Notes: generated by a model from the letters alone, not told the origin. Numbered from the stretch's first letter, positions 49,154 to 60,940 are shown. The stretch is 64,000 bases of DNA from Ostrinia nubilalis (GCF_963855985.1 NC_087091.1:18544154-18608153); one strand, 5' to 3'. A program made the numbers and translations.

Positions 49154-51537
49154 TATATTACCGGCAATTCGTATAATTCAGGTATTCTATACAAAATCCA
49201 AGTTGTATCAAATGCATGGAGAGTCTAAGCAATGTATGATATATCATGAATATTATTGTCCATTATACATATACTTCCAACCCCCCTTTTACCCCCTTAG
49301 GGGGGTTGATTTCTTAAGATACATATCTAGAGAGCGTACATTTTAAATTTCAAGTCTCTTACTTCAATGAGTTTGCATGAGTCCTCTCATGCAAACTTCT
49401 TCCAATCCCCTTTTTACCCCTCTTAGGGGTTGAATTTTGCAAAATCCCGTTTTAGTGAGCACCTACGTCTAAAAGGAACCCCCATGCACAATTTGAGACT
49501 CCTAGCACTTTTTGCGTGTATTCGTGTTGTTCAGTAATGTATTTGCTTAACTTTTTTTAACCACAAAGAGGACGCTGCCAGCCTTAAAACTACTTTGGTT
49601 TCTTTGAGATTTTAAGCAGTCTATGGTGTGAATTTCCTCGCAGCCGGTTCATCAAAAGGCGATTTAACGTCGACGCATATTATACATTCGAGATAACTAA
49701 CTGCCTCGATTGTTGTAATGCTGTTGTGACCACGCAATCTGATTAACTTGAGACGGAACGTTGTTCTTTTTTACAAAAACCTAATTTATCAAGTCACAAT
49801 GCTACGTAGTAATATTAGGGACGGCGAAGATTTACGTTCAAAGAATATTTACATAGAGTACTTAATAGATTAATTGTTCAACAGCTTCAACATAAGTGAG
49901 ACCCTACAACTTTACATGTGCCTACATTTTCACAAAGAGTATTTAATATGAGTGAGTACATACGCATGTTCTTTCCCTTGATACTCAAATGAATGATGGT
50001 GAGCCTACGTGTTGAATATTCGCTGCAGTCGCTTGCACCCTGGAATGCATGCCGGCTGGGCCTGGTTCCTCGTCGTGCCAGGCAATTCTAGCTCTTGTTA
50101 TACTCTAACTTAAGGTGGAAACATGCGCGTGGTCGCCACGTGATATGTTTATTAGCGGGCAGATGTCGCCCGCGCCGATAGCGCTGTATCGGTATATCGG
50201 AATAGATAGCTCTCTAATGTCGCTCAGCGGTTTGTTGGTTTTTGCTGAAAAAATCGGATATCTTAACTGTAGATCTCTTGACTCTTGTTTCGAAAATCTA
50301 TTAGTTAACGAATTACAAATTCCTTTAAGAGATATTGTAGTCATGTTATTTTTGGACAACAGCGCCACAATAATAGGTACGGCTCTCCGTAATACCTACT
50401 TAAGATCAAAAAGTTAGCTGTCCCTATAAATGGCGTGATCAACTAACACCAAAACAAATAAAAGGTAACTAATACCTACTTCTTTAAGGGTTGATTTGTC
50501 AATCGTCGAATAACTTGAACTGAAGAATAATTGACATTTTAACATATTTCCCAATTTCCCATACTGAAACTGTCAATGTGCCAAACTTATTCTTCAGTTA
50601 AAAGTTAACCAACGATTGCAAAATCAGCCCTAAATGTATTATTAAAACAATTATTGCAAACATTAGCTTAGCATAGATCTAACGGAGCGGTTGCAACCTG
50701 ACTGATACTGATAATATAGACTAAGTATTAAATCCCTGAGACAGTTACTCGGACGTGTAGAGCTTGCGCCTGCTACACAGCATCGCCATCGCCCTGCGCG
50801 TACTAATTAGTATTTGATATATTATGTTTAGATCGAGTCACTGCATAAATGCCCGTGTGTTTTTTTCGCATTCCTCGCGCACCAGGCGACGTTGCAGCGC
50901 ATGGGCTCCGTAATAGGACGCGAATCATGCCTGATGAATATACATGCGCCTCGCCTTCGGTTTGCTCATCTCAAGCTTCGATATTACATTTTGATCTCTA
51001 TGGCACCTATGCCGATGTCGTCGGTGTTTTGTGGGGTATTATTTTATTTCATAATTTATACATATCATTATAACGGCTGTTTAATATCTCGACTTCCACT
51101 TTTTAGAAGTATTCGTGTGTCGGAAGTAAATTATGTCTTTATCATAGAGCCCTATCGGTGGTTGGGAATTTATAGCGTCGCCACCGCTGCCGAGCGGTCA
51201 CCGCCATTAGGGTGGCGTGGTGGTGAGACCCCACGGCGCGCTTGCTAAGCGCCAATATGGTATTGGGTCGAGACATAAGTGTAACTTAATTTTGTATTGT
51301 CGTGGCGAGTCATTCTTAATTGTCTTTGATCATTGAACCTTTTATTATGTCACCGGAAAATAACAAGAACCGCATTCCTAGGACATTGATAAACTTCCGT
51401 AGGATTCTAAACGAGAGATTCCTGTTGTATTATTTTACCCCCAAATTCTCGCAAATTTCAGGGACTATAACACTCCATCTCTAAGGGGGTAAAACGAGGA
51501 ACACGCGTACAAATTGTAGTTTTGTATATTTTTGACG
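49154..51537. other. Gene-free stretch upstream of the gypsy element
   Basis: CCCCTTAGGGG modules at 49255-49510 resemble those at 28740-29110. Unique GC-richer blocks follow at about 50110-50210 and 50740-51250, with several short open frames on both strands but no recognisable protein or consistent splice pair. Confidence 0.4.
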
Positions 51538-51541
51538 ACAC

Positions 51542-51715
51542 TGTAGCGGGCATTAGCGAGATTACTCATACGTATGCCTAATATGTAAAGCGTTATACAA
51601 AACTGTTTGAAATCTTATGTGACAAGTCAGTGTCTAATAAATCATCATCTAAAGTGTACGTTTCTATTATCTTCTTATGGACCCTCATACACGCACAAAT
51701 AGAGTAGACACCAAA
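51542..51715 (+). repeat. 5' LTR of the gypsy element
   Basis: 174 bp, TGTAGCGGGCATTAGC to ACACCAAA. The single difference from the 3' LTR is T versus A near 51705 (AGAGTAGAC versus AGAGAAGAC). AATAAA occurs inside, within GTCTAATAAATCATC, and could serve for polyadenylation. Confidence 0.92.
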
Positions 51716-51733
51716 GTGGTGACCCCGACCAAC

Positions 51734-52564
51734 ATGAATTCGCAAACAGGACCATCAACCAGCACTGCCACCTCCAGCGGAGTTACCGAATTGGCATCAG
51801 TAACAGTCTCGTCGAGAATACCGGAATTTTGGTGCGACCAGCCGCGTCTGTGGTTTATACAATGTGAAGCCATATTGGGACCACAAAAGTTGAGTGACGA
51901 GGCAAGATTCAACCTCGTCGTAGCCAAGCTCGGGAAAGAGGTTATCCAGCAAGTCAGTGACATATTATTGAAACCACCAGATACCAAAAAGTTCGACGCA
52001 TTGAAAGAGCGTTTATTGAAGGCTTATGAAGAATCAGAGTTAAGACAGTTTCAAAAACTTTTGAGTGGTATGGAGTTAGGTGATCAGAAGCCTTCACAGC
52101 TTCTGCGCCGAATGAAAGATTTGGCCCGTGAAAAGATTCCTGACGAAACTCTTCGCATCATGTGGCAAGGACATTTGCCTTCTTCCGTCCGTGCCGTGCT
52201 AGCAGTGAGTGAGAGTCAAGACCTGGAGAACCTGGCAGCAGTTGCGGATAAAATTATGGAAACGTCAAGACCTTTACAAGTGGCAGAAGTGAACTCAACA
52301 CCTCTCAGTGACAGTTCGTTCATTTTGGCCGAAATAGCTAAATTGAGCTTAAAAATTAGAGACATGGAGAGAAGTCGAAATCAATATAAAAGGTTTAACA
52401 ATAATCGCTCGAGATCACGTTCAACGTCTCGTGCCCGTAACATGAGCCGCCGTACGCCGGACAGTCCAGGCTGGCTATGTTACTATCATCATAAATTTAG
52501 ACAAAGAGCAATTAAATGTGTGGAACCATGTGCGTGGAAAAAACCTGAACAAAAGGAAAACTAA
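51734..52564 (+). CDS. gag: gypsy Gag with CHCC-type zinc motif
   Basis: The frame is open from an ATG at 51677 inside the LTR. The ATG at 51734, after the primer site, is the more likely start because the genomic RNA must keep that site; it gives 276 codons. The protein has a CsRn1-type capsid region ([19 protein letters not shown], then FNLVVAKLG, then [15 protein letters not shown] and [10 protein letters not shown]). An Arg/Ser-rich stretch follows. The C-terminal zinc motif WLCYYHHKF, then KCVEPC, has C-H-C-C spacing in place of the usual CCHC. The stop TAA at 52562 overlaps the start of the pol frame. Confidence 0.88.
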   Translation: MNSQTGPSTSTATSSGVTELASVTVSSRIPEFWCDQPRLWFIQCEAILGPQKLSDEARFNLVVAKLGKEVIQQVSDILLKPPDTKKFDALKERLLKAYEESELRQFQKLLSGMELGDQKPSQLLRRMKDLAREKIPDETLRIMWQGHLPSSVRAVLAVSESQDLENLAAVADKIMETSRPLQVAEVNSTPLSDSSFILAEIAKLSLKIRDMERSRNQYKRFNNNRSRSRSTSRARNMSRRTPDSPGWLCYYHHKFRQRAIKCVEPCAWKKPEQKEN

Positions 52565-55500
52565 ACGTGGTGCAGTCGGAGGCGGCGATTTGCACCATCA
52601 ATCCTGTTCACCGCCTGACCTTATTGGACAATAACAGTGGACTTAAATTTTTAGTGGACACAGGTGCAAATATATCTGTTTTACCAGTGACTCAAAAGCA
52701 ACGTTATTTTGGACAATGTGATAGTTATAAACTGTATGCAGCGAATGGATCAGAAATAAAAACGTTTGGTGTTAAAACTCTCGATTTAGACTTTAAACTT
52801 CGACGACCATACCGTTGGACATTTGTGATAGCTGATGTCAAGCAACCAATTCTCGGTGCTGACTTTTTGAGTAATCATAAGTTGTTAGTGGATGTGAACA
52901 AACAAAAACTTATAGACTCTGTTACCAACCTCTGTTCTATCGCCTCAATGACATTAAGTGATAACTTTTCAATACGAACAATAGACTGCAATAGTGAATA
53001 TAGTGATTTGTTATTGGAATATCCGAACATTACCAAACCTATGTGCTTCAAGGATGCGCCACGTCACTCTGTCGTACATCATATTGAGACAACGGGATCG
53101 CCTGTCTTCGCGCGACCGAGACCTTTGCCACCTGACAAATATAGAAAAGTAAAAGAGGAATTTCAACGTATGCAAGAAATGGGTATTTGTCGTCCTTCAA
53201 AAAGCTGTTGGGCGAGCCCTCTTCATGTAGTGAATAAAAAGAACGGTGAAATCAGACCCTGTGGCGACTATCGTCAACTCAACGCGATAACGAAACCCGA
53301 TCGCTACCCAATACCACGCATCCAAGATTGTACTTATTTGTTAAACGGAAAAACCATTTTCTCACGGATTGATCTACAACGAGCTTACCATAATTTGAAA
53401 ATTGCTGACAGTGATATCGAAAAAACTGCAATCACAACACCTTTTGGATTATATGAATTTACGAGAATGAGCTTTGGTTTGAGAAATGCCGCTCAAACTT
53501 TCCAAAGATTCCTAAATGATGAAGTTTTACAAGGACTACCCAATATTTTTATATATTTAGATGACGTAATAATTGCATCATCATCAAAATTTGATCATAA
53601 ACAACACCTCAGACAAGTGTTTGAACGACTCGACAAATATGGTATTACAATAAACCTGGCAAAGTGCGACTTCGGCAAAACGGAACTAGACTTCTTGGGA
53701 TACCGTGTGACGAAAGATGGTTTGCAGCCGTTACCTGAAAAGGTCAAGGTCATCTCAGAATTTCCTAGGCCAAAGACAGTAGAAGAATTACGTCGTTACC
53801 TGGGAATGATTAATTTCTACAAAAATCACCTGCCAAATTCATCGGAAATACATGCAAAATTAAATGACTACCTACATAATTCAAAGAAAAAAGACAAAAC
53901 TATTATTTCGTGGACCGAAGAAAGTATCGAAGCCTTTGAAAAAAGTAAACAAAATCTTTTGGAAGCTGTCACGCTAGCATTTCCATCGCCGGACGCCCCT
54001 TTATCATTGATGACAGATTGCTCAAATACTTGTGCCGGAGCTGTATTGCAACAAAAAGATGGCAATACTTGGAAACCTTTAGGTTTCTTTTCTAAGAAGC
54101 TTAGCAATACACAACAACTGTATAGTACCTACGACAGGGAATTACTTGCAATGTACATGGCGATACAACACTTTAGACATCTTATAGAGGGCAGACCCTT
54201 AACGATTTATACTGATCATAAACCGATAGTATATTCGTTAATGAAAAACACAGTTGGAAAAAACGACACGCCGAGACGAATACGACACCTCGATTTTATT
54301 ATGCAATTTTGTACATCAATTCAACACATCAGTGGCATTGATAACATTGTAGCCGACACATTATCTCGCATCGCATCTATTGACATGCCTTCACCCATCG
54401 ATTACCAAAAATTAGCCCTAGAACAAAGTAACGATGCTGAATTAAAAAACCTGATGCAATCGAGGACATTACACTTTAAACAAATATCTATTCCAAATTG
54501 CATCATCCCGATTTACTGCGAAGTTTCTAGAGAAGCGGCCCGACCATATTTGACACAAGCGTTTCGCGTATCAGCTTTCAAAGCCATACACGAAATAAGC
54601 CACCCAAGCATACGTACAACACGCAAGATGATCACCGATCGATTTTTCTGGAAAGGAATGAACAAAGACATCTCGAGTTGGACTAAGTCATGCCTCGAAT
54701 GTCAGAAGTCCAAAGTTCAAAGACATACTGTATCACCACTAGGAAAATTCCAAAATAGTGACAGATTTGAACATCTACACATGGACATTGTGGGTCCACT
54801 ATCTTACTGCAATGGTTATCGATACCTAGTAACTATGATAGACAGAGCCACAGGTTGGCCAGAGGCTTATCCTGTTAAGGATATTACCGCTGAGACAGTT
54901 GCCGATATTATTTACTCAGGATGGATTGCACGTTTTGGATGTCCCTTGCGTTTAACGACAGACCAAGGTCGACAATTTGAGTCTACATTATTCAACCAAC
55001 TGTCGAAAAGAATGGGCATTTTGAAATTAAGAACTACCGCGTACCACCCTCAAGCGAACGGTATGGTGGAACGCTGGCATCGCTCTTTGAAAGCAGCACT
55101 TATGTGTAGAGGAAACACAGAGCACTGGGTATCAGAGTTACCATCAGCATTGCTAGGGTTACGAGCAAGCATAAGACAAGATACTCAGATAAGCGCAGCC
55201 GAGATGGTATACGGAGAAACCATTAGACTACCGGGAGATTTCTTCCAGCCGAATACGCGAGAAATTTCCAATAGCCCTGATTTTTTAAAGGAGTTACGAA
55301 ACAAGATAGTTAACTTGTCATCTGTGCCTAAACGAAATGTTAAACAAGGAAAAATGTTTGTACATCCAGAGTTACATGAGTGCAACTACGTATTTGTGCG
55401 ATGTGATTCAGTGACTAAACCCTTAACGCAACCTTACACAGGTCCGTATAAGGTTATTTGCAAGACTGATAAATATTTTAAAATATTGCAAGGAGAGACT

Positions 55501-55695
55501 GAGAAAATAATTAGTATAGATCGATTAAAACCTGCATTTATGCTAGAGATTGATGAACAAGCAAACGCGACAAATAAGGTCGTGCTACCCGATGATCCCG
55601 TTGCGACCAATAAGGCAACGACGAATGTAAACAATGAGCCCAAAGTCACAAAATCGGGACGAATAGTCAAACCTGTTGTGCGCTTCGCCCCGTAA
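52549..55695 (+). CDS. pol: gypsy Pol: protease, reverse transcriptase, RNase H, integrase
   Basis: Lies in the -1 frame relative to gag and opens 16 nt before the gag stop. It has no ATG at its start, so it is probably made by frameshifting at an A-rich site (GGAAAAC). Counting from 52567: protease DTGA at 31-34; reverse transcriptase with [14 protein letters not shown] and the catalytic YLDD at 330-333; RNase H with [14 protein letters not shown] near 480 and YTDHKPI near 550. Integrase follows with its HHCC zinc domain (about 675-710), then [18 protein letters not shown] and the [13 protein letters not shown] block near 830. Reverse transcriptase before integrase is the gypsy order. No break seen. 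Confidence 0.93.
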   Translation, partial: TKGKLNVVQSEAAICTINPVHRLTLLDNNSGLKFLVDTGANISVLPVTQKQRYFGQCDSYKLYAANGSEIKTFGVKTLDLDFKLRRPYRWTFVIADVKQPILGADFLSNHKLLVDVNKQKLIDSVTNLCSIASMTLSDNFSIRTIDCNSEYSDLLLEYPNITKPMCFKDAPRHSVVHHIETTGSPVFARPRPLPPDKYRKVKEEFQRMQEMGICRPSKSCWASPLHVVNKKNGEIRPCGDYRQLNAITKPDRYPIPRIQDCTYLLNGKTIFSRIDLQRAYHNLKIADSDIEKTAITTPFGLYEFTRMSFGLRNAAQTFQRFLNDEVLQGLPNIFIYLDDVIIASSSKFDHKQHLRQVFERLDKYGITINLAKCDFGKTELDFLGYRVTKDGLQPLPEKVKVISEFPRPKTVEELRRYLGMINFYKNHLPNSSEIHAKLNDYLHNSKKKDKTIISWTEESIEAFEKSKQNLLEAVTLAFPSPDAPLSLMTDCSNTCAGAVLQQKDGNTWKPLGFFSKKLSNTQQLYSTYDRELLAMYMAIQHFRHLIEGRPLTIYTDHKPIVYSLMKNTVGKNDTPRRIRHLDFIMQFCTSIQHISGIDNIVADTLSRIASIDMPSPIDYQKLALEQSNDAELKNLMQSRTLHFKQISIPNCIIPIYCEVSREAARPYLTQAFRVSAFKAIHEISHPSIRTTRKMITDRFFWKGMNKDISSWTKSCLECQKSKVQRHTVSPLGKFQNSDRFEHLHMDIVGPLSYCNGYRYLVTMIDRATGWPEAYPVKDITAETVADIIYSGWIARFGCPLRLTTDQGRQFESTLFNQLSKRMGILKLRTTAYHPQANGMVERWHRSLKAALMCRGNTEHWVSELPSALLGLRASIRQDTQISAAEMVYGETIRLPGDFFQPNTREISNSPDFLKELRNKIVNLSSVPKRNVKQGKMFVHPELHECNYVFVRCDSVTKPLTQPYTGPYKVICKTDKYFKILQGETEKIISIDRLKPAFMLEIDEQANATNKVVLPDDPVATNKATTNVNNEPKVTKSGRIVKPVVRFAP

Positions 55696-55730
55696 TCACG
55701 AATCACTTTTGCTAATTGATTTTATCTACA

Positions 55731-56036
55731 ATGGGAAAAAGTCAAAGTAAAGTTGCTGACGAAAAAATCATAATTGCCCAAACCGGAGCCGGAAATAGTG
55801 CCGCCGCTGCCGCCGCTACACAAATGGATAGAGAGAGAATGGAATTTTACCTGATATTTATTACCATTTTCATCATCATAATTATCGCTTATTTCTATTG
55901 GAAGAGAGTGAAAAGAAACTATGGAAGATACGTAAGGAGAGAACTTCAAGAACTTCCTGTGCTAGCAGTACGCAGAGGAGAGTCAGGCTTCATCAGCCAC
56001 TCTCACGCCCAGCACACACAACAAGTGATAGTGTAA
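55731..56036 (+). CDS. Third ORF of the gypsy element: small myristoylation-motif membrane protein
   Basis: 101 codons from ATG at 55731, 35 nt after the pol stop and before the purine tract. It begins MGKSQSKVADEKIII; Gly2 with Ser6 fits the N-myristoylation pattern. A run of six alanines follows, then one hydrophobic segment at about residues 39-57 (EFYLIFITIFIIIIIAYFYW) and a basic stretch (KRVKRNYGRYVRREL). There is no signal peptide, glycosylation-rich ectodomain or furin-like site, so it does not look like an envelope protein. It occupies the position of env in other elements. Function unknown; a membrane-targeting or assembly accessory is one possibility (inference). Confidence 0.75.
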   Translation: MGKSQSKVADEKIIIAQTGAGNSAAAAAATQMDRERMEFYLIFITIFIIIIIAYFYWKRVKRNYGRYVRRELQELPVLAVRRGESGFISHSHAQHTQQVIV

Positions 56037-56319
56037 AGTGAAAAAGTGAAAGTGCAAAGTTCCAAAGTGCGCAAATTAAAAAAAAAAGTCATTTGTGTAA
56101 TCGTATAATTGTGTAATCGTATTTTGTGTATCTACTCGTTTATGTATACTCATGTATGTAGGTACCTATTATTAACTATTACCTACTTATTTCAAAAAGT
56201 GTTATCTTTTAATTAAAGCATAATTGAATAGGTATTGTATTTTTAACCATCTATGTAACCAAACCATGTATGTTACAATGTTTAACAATGTATTTTATTT
56301 TTAAGAAAGGGGGATGTAT
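56037..56319 (+). other. gypsy 3' untranslated region and polypurine tract
   Basis: AT-rich, begins with GTGAAAAAGTGAAAGTGCAA and ends with AAGAAAGGGGGATGTAT just before the 3' LTR. The purine run is the expected plus-strand priming site. Confidence 0.75.
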
Positions 56320-56493
56320 TGTAGCGGGCATTAGCGAGATTACTCATACGTATGCCTAATATGTAAAGCGTTATACAAAACTGTTTGAAATCTTATGTGA
56401 CAAGTCAGTGTCTAATAAATCATCATCTAAAGTGTACGTTTCTATTATCTTCTTATGGACCCTCATACACGCACAAATAGAGAAGACACCAAA
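56320..56493 (+). repeat. 3' LTR of the gypsy element
   Basis: 174 bp, same sequence as the 5' LTR with one change, followed by the ACAC duplication at 56494-56497. Confidence 0.92.
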
Positions 56494-56497
56494 ACAC

Positions 56498-57877
56498 CAT
56501 GACTGTCGAAACAATGTTTATCCCCTTTAATATTTTCGGTGCTCGCTTACTGCTCTTGACAGGTCCTCCGGTCCCTAGCGCCCCGGGGCGCATAGAGCCG
56601 GGCGCGGGAGGCGCGCAGGTCGCTCCCGCGTGCCCCGGCCCGATACTATCGCGGTCGGTCACCCGCTAATTAATTTGAATGAATAGCACGAACGTAACTA
56701 CCTGTTGTTAATGTTGTCATGCACTAGTTGGAGAAAACATTATGTTCTTATTCATTTTAGAACTAAATGTTACCAAATCCCAGTTCCTAAATTGCCATAA
56801 AAAATGTCGATTGATAAATTCTCAACATTTTTTTTATGTAATGTTCGATTATAGGGATTAAACGAGGATGCCTGAACTAAATAGGAATTTTTGTTTGAAA
56901 ATTACATGATTGATTGATGTTTTTTTCAGGATCCTGAAAATACGCAGTCGCAACATATATTTTTCCAACTTCATGCGTTGTTATTGATGTTAACTTATTT
57001 TGATTTGATTGTGGTATCAATCTCGACAGTTTTTTTTATTTCTGAACAATTCCTGTAATAGGTAACTTTTATTAATTAACCATTGTAAGCCAATTTTGAT
57101 ATCTAAGGGCATGAAAGGGCATAATATAATAATGTGTATGGTTAGACAGTTGATAAATAAATATTAGAATATTACATCTTTACATCACATGCATGCACCC
57201 TGCAAACAATTATTAATAAACACAAGGGCACTCTACCTTTTCTCGAAGTGGTTAGTCGTTTTTTTGAAACCTCTGACTTGGGTTGTGATTATTCCACATA
57301 AACGAAAATCTCGGGATATGAAGCCAACAGTGTACTATTTAAATTCGTGAAGTCTCAATTGCGTAGCCCTGGATCAGTATTTATTATTGACACAGTTATT
57401 GATGTCTGACAACCCCCGATTGTCCCTTGTAAAAAATGTATTTATTAATCTGATGATGATCAAAATTCATAGGGCACTTCCTGAAGTCTGAAACTGTATA
57501 ACAAATTACTTGATGACATCAAAGGCACAAAATCATTCCCATCGTTCAAAAACAAGGTCAAACTCTATTTTCTGAACCAATTCTCGGAGTTTAATTAAAT
57601 TTGTTAAAATGATAATTTATTAATACTGAAAATAAATAGTTGAGGCAAATAACATAATAAAACAAAATAATTAAAAAAAATTGAGTATATCATAGCAACT
57701 AGGATACGATACGTAATTAGACCTGTCGTTATGATAATAACTACTGTTTTGTATTAGTGTTATAGTGTTCCACAAATGGCCAATATATTAATTAATGTTT
57801 GGGTGACTGTTATTGTGATGAGTCTGCTTCGTGCAAAAAAATATTAAAATGTAAACTTTAAATTAATTAACTTAGGC
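56498..57877. other. Gene-free stretch right of the gypsy element
   Basis: A GC-rich unique block at about 56560-56670 has an acceptor-like GCTCTTGACAG and a frame reading PPVPSAPGRIEPGAGG to a stop at 56666. I could not support it as an exon. The rest is AT-rich unique DNA. Confidence 0.35.
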
Positions 57878-57994
57878 CTGAGGTGGAATTGTGTAAAGCA
57901 ATCGTAATCATTTGACAGTTCAAGCGTTTGACAGAATAATCGTACGCTATGAACTGTCAAATGATAACGATTGCATAACACAATTCCACCTCAG
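57878..57994. mobile_element. Small palindromic MITE (117 bp)
   Basis: CTGAGGTGGAATTGTGTAA at the left and its near complement ending TTCCACCTCAG at the right; the arms of about 45 nt also contain ATTTGACAGTTCA and its mirror. Confidence 0.75.
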
Positions 57995-58481
57995 ATTCGA
58001 CCAAACTTTTATCCGAGAATAACTCTTAGTATAACTGGCACAGGGAAATATGTCAAAATGACAAGTTTATTCTGAGATTAATATTTATTTACTCTTGTTT
58101 GCTCGAATCCACCCTTAAAAAGTTAAATCTCTTGAATGTGATTCTTTTAGAGGAGTAAAACTAGGAACTTTTAATCCTCAACCCCTTGAAAAAGGGATGG
58201 AATAAGGAGTTTGTATGAAACTTCTGCAAATTTTGATACTAAGTGGTCTAACAAATTTTATGATATTGTTTATTTATAATACTATTTAAAGTTTAAATAG
58301 TATTTGTTGTGTGTTTGTTTAAATTTTAAACAATTTGAAAGTGTAAAAGCATCAAAAATAATGGAAATTTGATCGAATACAAATCTAAGTTTAACAGTTG
58401 AAGGACAGATTGATTATAGCAACCCGGCCTAAATCATTTTCATTTTCGGCTGAAATTGAAGTTGGTGAAGAGTTAGGACGA
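57995..58481. other. Unique AT-rich DNA, nothing recognised
   Basis: About 490 nt with no inverted repeat, open frame or repeat module that I could identify. Confidence 0.4.
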
Positions 58482-58642
58482 GCCCGTATTCACAAACATT
58501 ACAATCAGGTCTCATAGTACGCGTGGACGCACAGGGTGACACACGAACCAATCACAGAGCTCTATTCCACGTTGTGCGTTCGATTTGCTGCTTACTCAAG
58601 CTTCACTTAAGCAAGCACTTAGCATCGTTTGTGAATACGTGC
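58482..58642. mobile_element. MITE with GCCCGTATTCACAAAC ends
   Basis: GCCCGTATTCACAAAC at the left; the right end GTTTGTGAATACGTGC is its complement with one change. The total is 161 bp. The inner sequence (CTTACTCAAGCTTCACTTAA) is AT/GC balanced without an ORF. Confidence 0.7.
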
Positions 58643-59348
58643 GATAGAAGCTTGGCTCTACATGAGATTTGACTTTTTCACAGAACGAGCTATACAGTTC
58701 GTCTTGGCAACAAGTAGGTACTCAAACAAACGTGATTTTTCTTCATGTTATACTGAAAAAAAATACAACCAGGTTTAACTTTAATCCTTTAATAACAAAC
58801 ACGTTTTTTTTTCAAAGACTAATAATATTAATACTCACAACATGTAGCAGTAACCAAGATAATTTTAACCTTAAGGGACCTATAAAAAATATAATTTATT
58901 ACCCCAACAACAAAAAATAAACGACGCGTCGATTGTAAAGGCTATACAAATATTCTTGCTTCGATAAGAAATACTCGTCATAGCTTATTTTATTTTCATA
59001 GTTGTAGTTTTTGCGCTGTTTTCCTTTTATTTATCGCTCGTTACTACGAGCACCTACGTTAATAGTGGCATTCAAATTCAATACGCATTTTCCATTTTAT
59101 GTGTAATAAAATCGACAGTACTAAAACAATGCGACGAAGTCAAACGGTAAAGTCGAGCTCGTAATGTGCGCATAATATGAATGTACCTATGTAGGATTAA
59201 TGAGTTTTGTTTGTAACGGAATAGTAGGATGACGGATGAAAGATAGTTTAGGATCTGAACGGCTGAATGATGAGGAATGGTTGGTCTATGGAGGAAACGG
59301 AACGGATGAATGAGGTACGAGGATTGAGAGTGAGTATAGTAGTTTATA
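58643..59348. other. Unique DNA between two MITEs
   Basis: Two short open frames (58669-58920 plus, 59078-59356 minus) show no similarity that I recognise and have no plausible start or splice context. The GATGAATGAGG-type words near 59230-59330 are mildly repetitive. Confidence 0.4.
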
Positions 59349-59624
59349 AAACCCAACTACGACAAAAAACGACGCTGAAAAAGTATAAAACAAGATTTTC
59401 AGCATACTGAACTGAACAAAGTTGCTAATGTAGTTGCATAGTAATTTTCATGTCTGGAAAACCGCAGTCACACGTTGTCAAAGTGCTACGGTAGGTAACG
59501 TGTGACTACGCCTTTCCAAACATGAAAATTACTATGCAACTACATTAGCAACTTTGTTCAGTTCAGTATGCTGAAAATCTTGTTTTATACTTTTTCAGCG
59601 TCGTTTTTTGTCGTAGTTGGGTTT
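59349..59624. mobile_element. Near-perfect palindromic MITE (276 bp) with TA flanks
   Basis: AAACCCAACTACGACAAAAA at the left and its exact complement at the right. The arms are identical for at least 105 nt (through CATAGTAATTTTCATG), with a loop of about 65 nt. TA lies at 59347-59348 and 59625-59626. The lack of differences points to a recent insertion. Confidence 0.85.
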
Positions 59625-59799
59625 TAGTTTTTTTACTTTTTATTTATTATTTGTACTGTTTTGGTGTTAAAGTGTATTTGTGGCGCATAATATTAACTAA
59701 AGTTAAATTGATGAAAAAATGTGAATTATATGCAATAAGCCTTTGAATACAGGTAAAGTCACAAGCAAATGCTAGTAATATATATATATTCAAAATGTA

Positions 59800-60095
59800 C
59801 AAGTAAAGGGCTTTCAAATGATACCAAACACGGCATATTTATCTTAACTTTATTTTTTTACTCTGTATGTTTTGTCCGCTAGAGGGCGCCACATTAGATT
59901 TTGTGAAACCCCATATAGCCTATAACCAGCGGACAATTAAGACGCTTCTAATGATATGTCATTTGTCGAATTCTCATAAGTAGTTTAGAAGTTACGAGGG
60001 AACAGATGAACATACATACATACATACATACATACATACATACATAGCCTGTCAAAATCATAACCCTCCTTTTGCTTTGCCGTAGTCGGGTAAAA
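59800..60095 (+). repeat. LINE-like 3' tail with CATA microsatellite
   Basis: Includes TCCGCTAGAGGGCGCCACAT, AGTTTAGAAGTTACGAGGG and about ten CATA/ATAC units (around 60008-60048), then CCTGTCAAAATCATAACCCT. This is a typical target-primed repeat end in Lepidoptera; no coding part is kept. Confidence 0.55.
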
Positions 60096-60217
60096 AGAGG
60101 AGTCTGTTGTAGGCTGTGAGTGTGTTGTGAGTTGTGAAAGACGGAAGACGGACGAGTTGTGTAATTATTATAGTAAAAGACGTGTAAGCTGTAATAGTTA
60201 AAAGACCAGGAATATAA

Positions 60218-60454
60218 TTATGACATTGACAAATTTATCCAGTTGTACTTATTCAAGAATCTCACGTCCCACATGTAAGCTTCAAAGATGAAGAGAGTGC
60301 GGTCGGTGTATACGAACGTGGGTCGTTTGGATCTATCGGCAGAGACGATAGCCAAAAAACAATCGAACCCTTTAATAATATATGGCCATCGATGATTTGA
60401 CCGATAATCACGAAATATGAAGCCGGCTGGCAGTAGTGGTCGTAGCACAAACAT
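60218..60454 (-). other. Unassigned open frame
   Basis: 78 codons starting MFVLRPLLPAGFIFRDYR and containing KGFDCFLAIVSADRSKRP. The opposite strand is also open over about 50 codons (VYERGSFGSIGRDDSQ). I recognise neither reading, and splice context is weak. It may be a mobile-element remnant or chance. Confidence 0.2.
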
Positions 60455-60824
60455 TATGTCACACAGATATGTTGAAAAAATGTTAATTAAATCAGCACTC
60501 GGCTCTTATTAAAATAACTATAGACCGAGCTGAGATATTTTTATGAGTGTTTGAGTGCACAGCTCCTACGGCCGCGCGATTATGCCGCTCGGTCGGTAGC
60601 TCATTAAGTGCTTACATATCTCACCGGCCCTCGTTACAGTGCACATAAAGGTGCTACTTAGTACTAACTTAGTATTATTAGCGATGACTTCTCGAGGACG
60701 TGCAGTTTTATAAACACCAGAAGTTAATCTTTCGAATTGACTTGATTAGAAACTTACAAAATACTCGTTTGCCTCCTGTCCCATAAAAAATGACCTCCCA
60801 ACAAGGATTTTCACAAAGACCGGA

Positions 60825-60940
60825 CTGCGCTGCCCGTATCCAGGTACCGCGACCTTCACCAGATCGTCGGTCCATCTAGTGGGACGCCTGCCCGCACTAC
60901 GTCTTCCGGCTCGTGGTAGCCACTTGATAAGTTTTCGTCC
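60825..60940 (-). pseudogene. RTE-type LINE reverse-transcriptase C-terminal fragment
   Basis: The minus strand reads WLPRAGRRSAGRRPTRWTDD followed by LVKVA. The R-x-x-x-R-W-x-D-D-[IL]-x-x-x-A phrase is the usual end of RTE-like 'endonuclease-reverse transcriptase' proteins in Lepidoptera. After it the expected W-x-x-x-A-Q phrase is disrupted. About 40 codons remain. The endonuclease fragment at 6600-7010 belongs to the same broad group. Confidence 0.6.

Larger units (their letters stand above)
51542..56493 (+). mobile_element. Ty3/gypsy LTR retrotransposon, CsRn1-like, with an extra third ORF
   Basis: Two 174-bp LTRs (51542-51715 and 56320-56493) differ at one base and are flanked by ACAC (51538-51541 and 56494-56497). 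One base after the 5' LTR comes TGGTGACCCCGAC, which is complementary to the 3' end of an insect-type tRNA-Trp. That primer is a known mark of the CsRn1/Kabuki group, as is the non-standard C-H-C-C zinc motif at the end of Gag. A purine tract (AAGAAAGGGGGATG) precedes the 3' LTR. Gag, Pol and ORF3 are all open, so the copy could be active (inference). Confidence 0.93.

Noticed and set aside
55434..55706. Minus-strand open frames overlapping gypsy pol and ORF3
   Set aside because: Antisense shadows of the element's own genes, with no independent motifs.
60008..60048. CATA repeat as a possible regulatory array
   Set aside because: Simple microsatellite at a LINE-like 3' end; expected from target-primed insertion.
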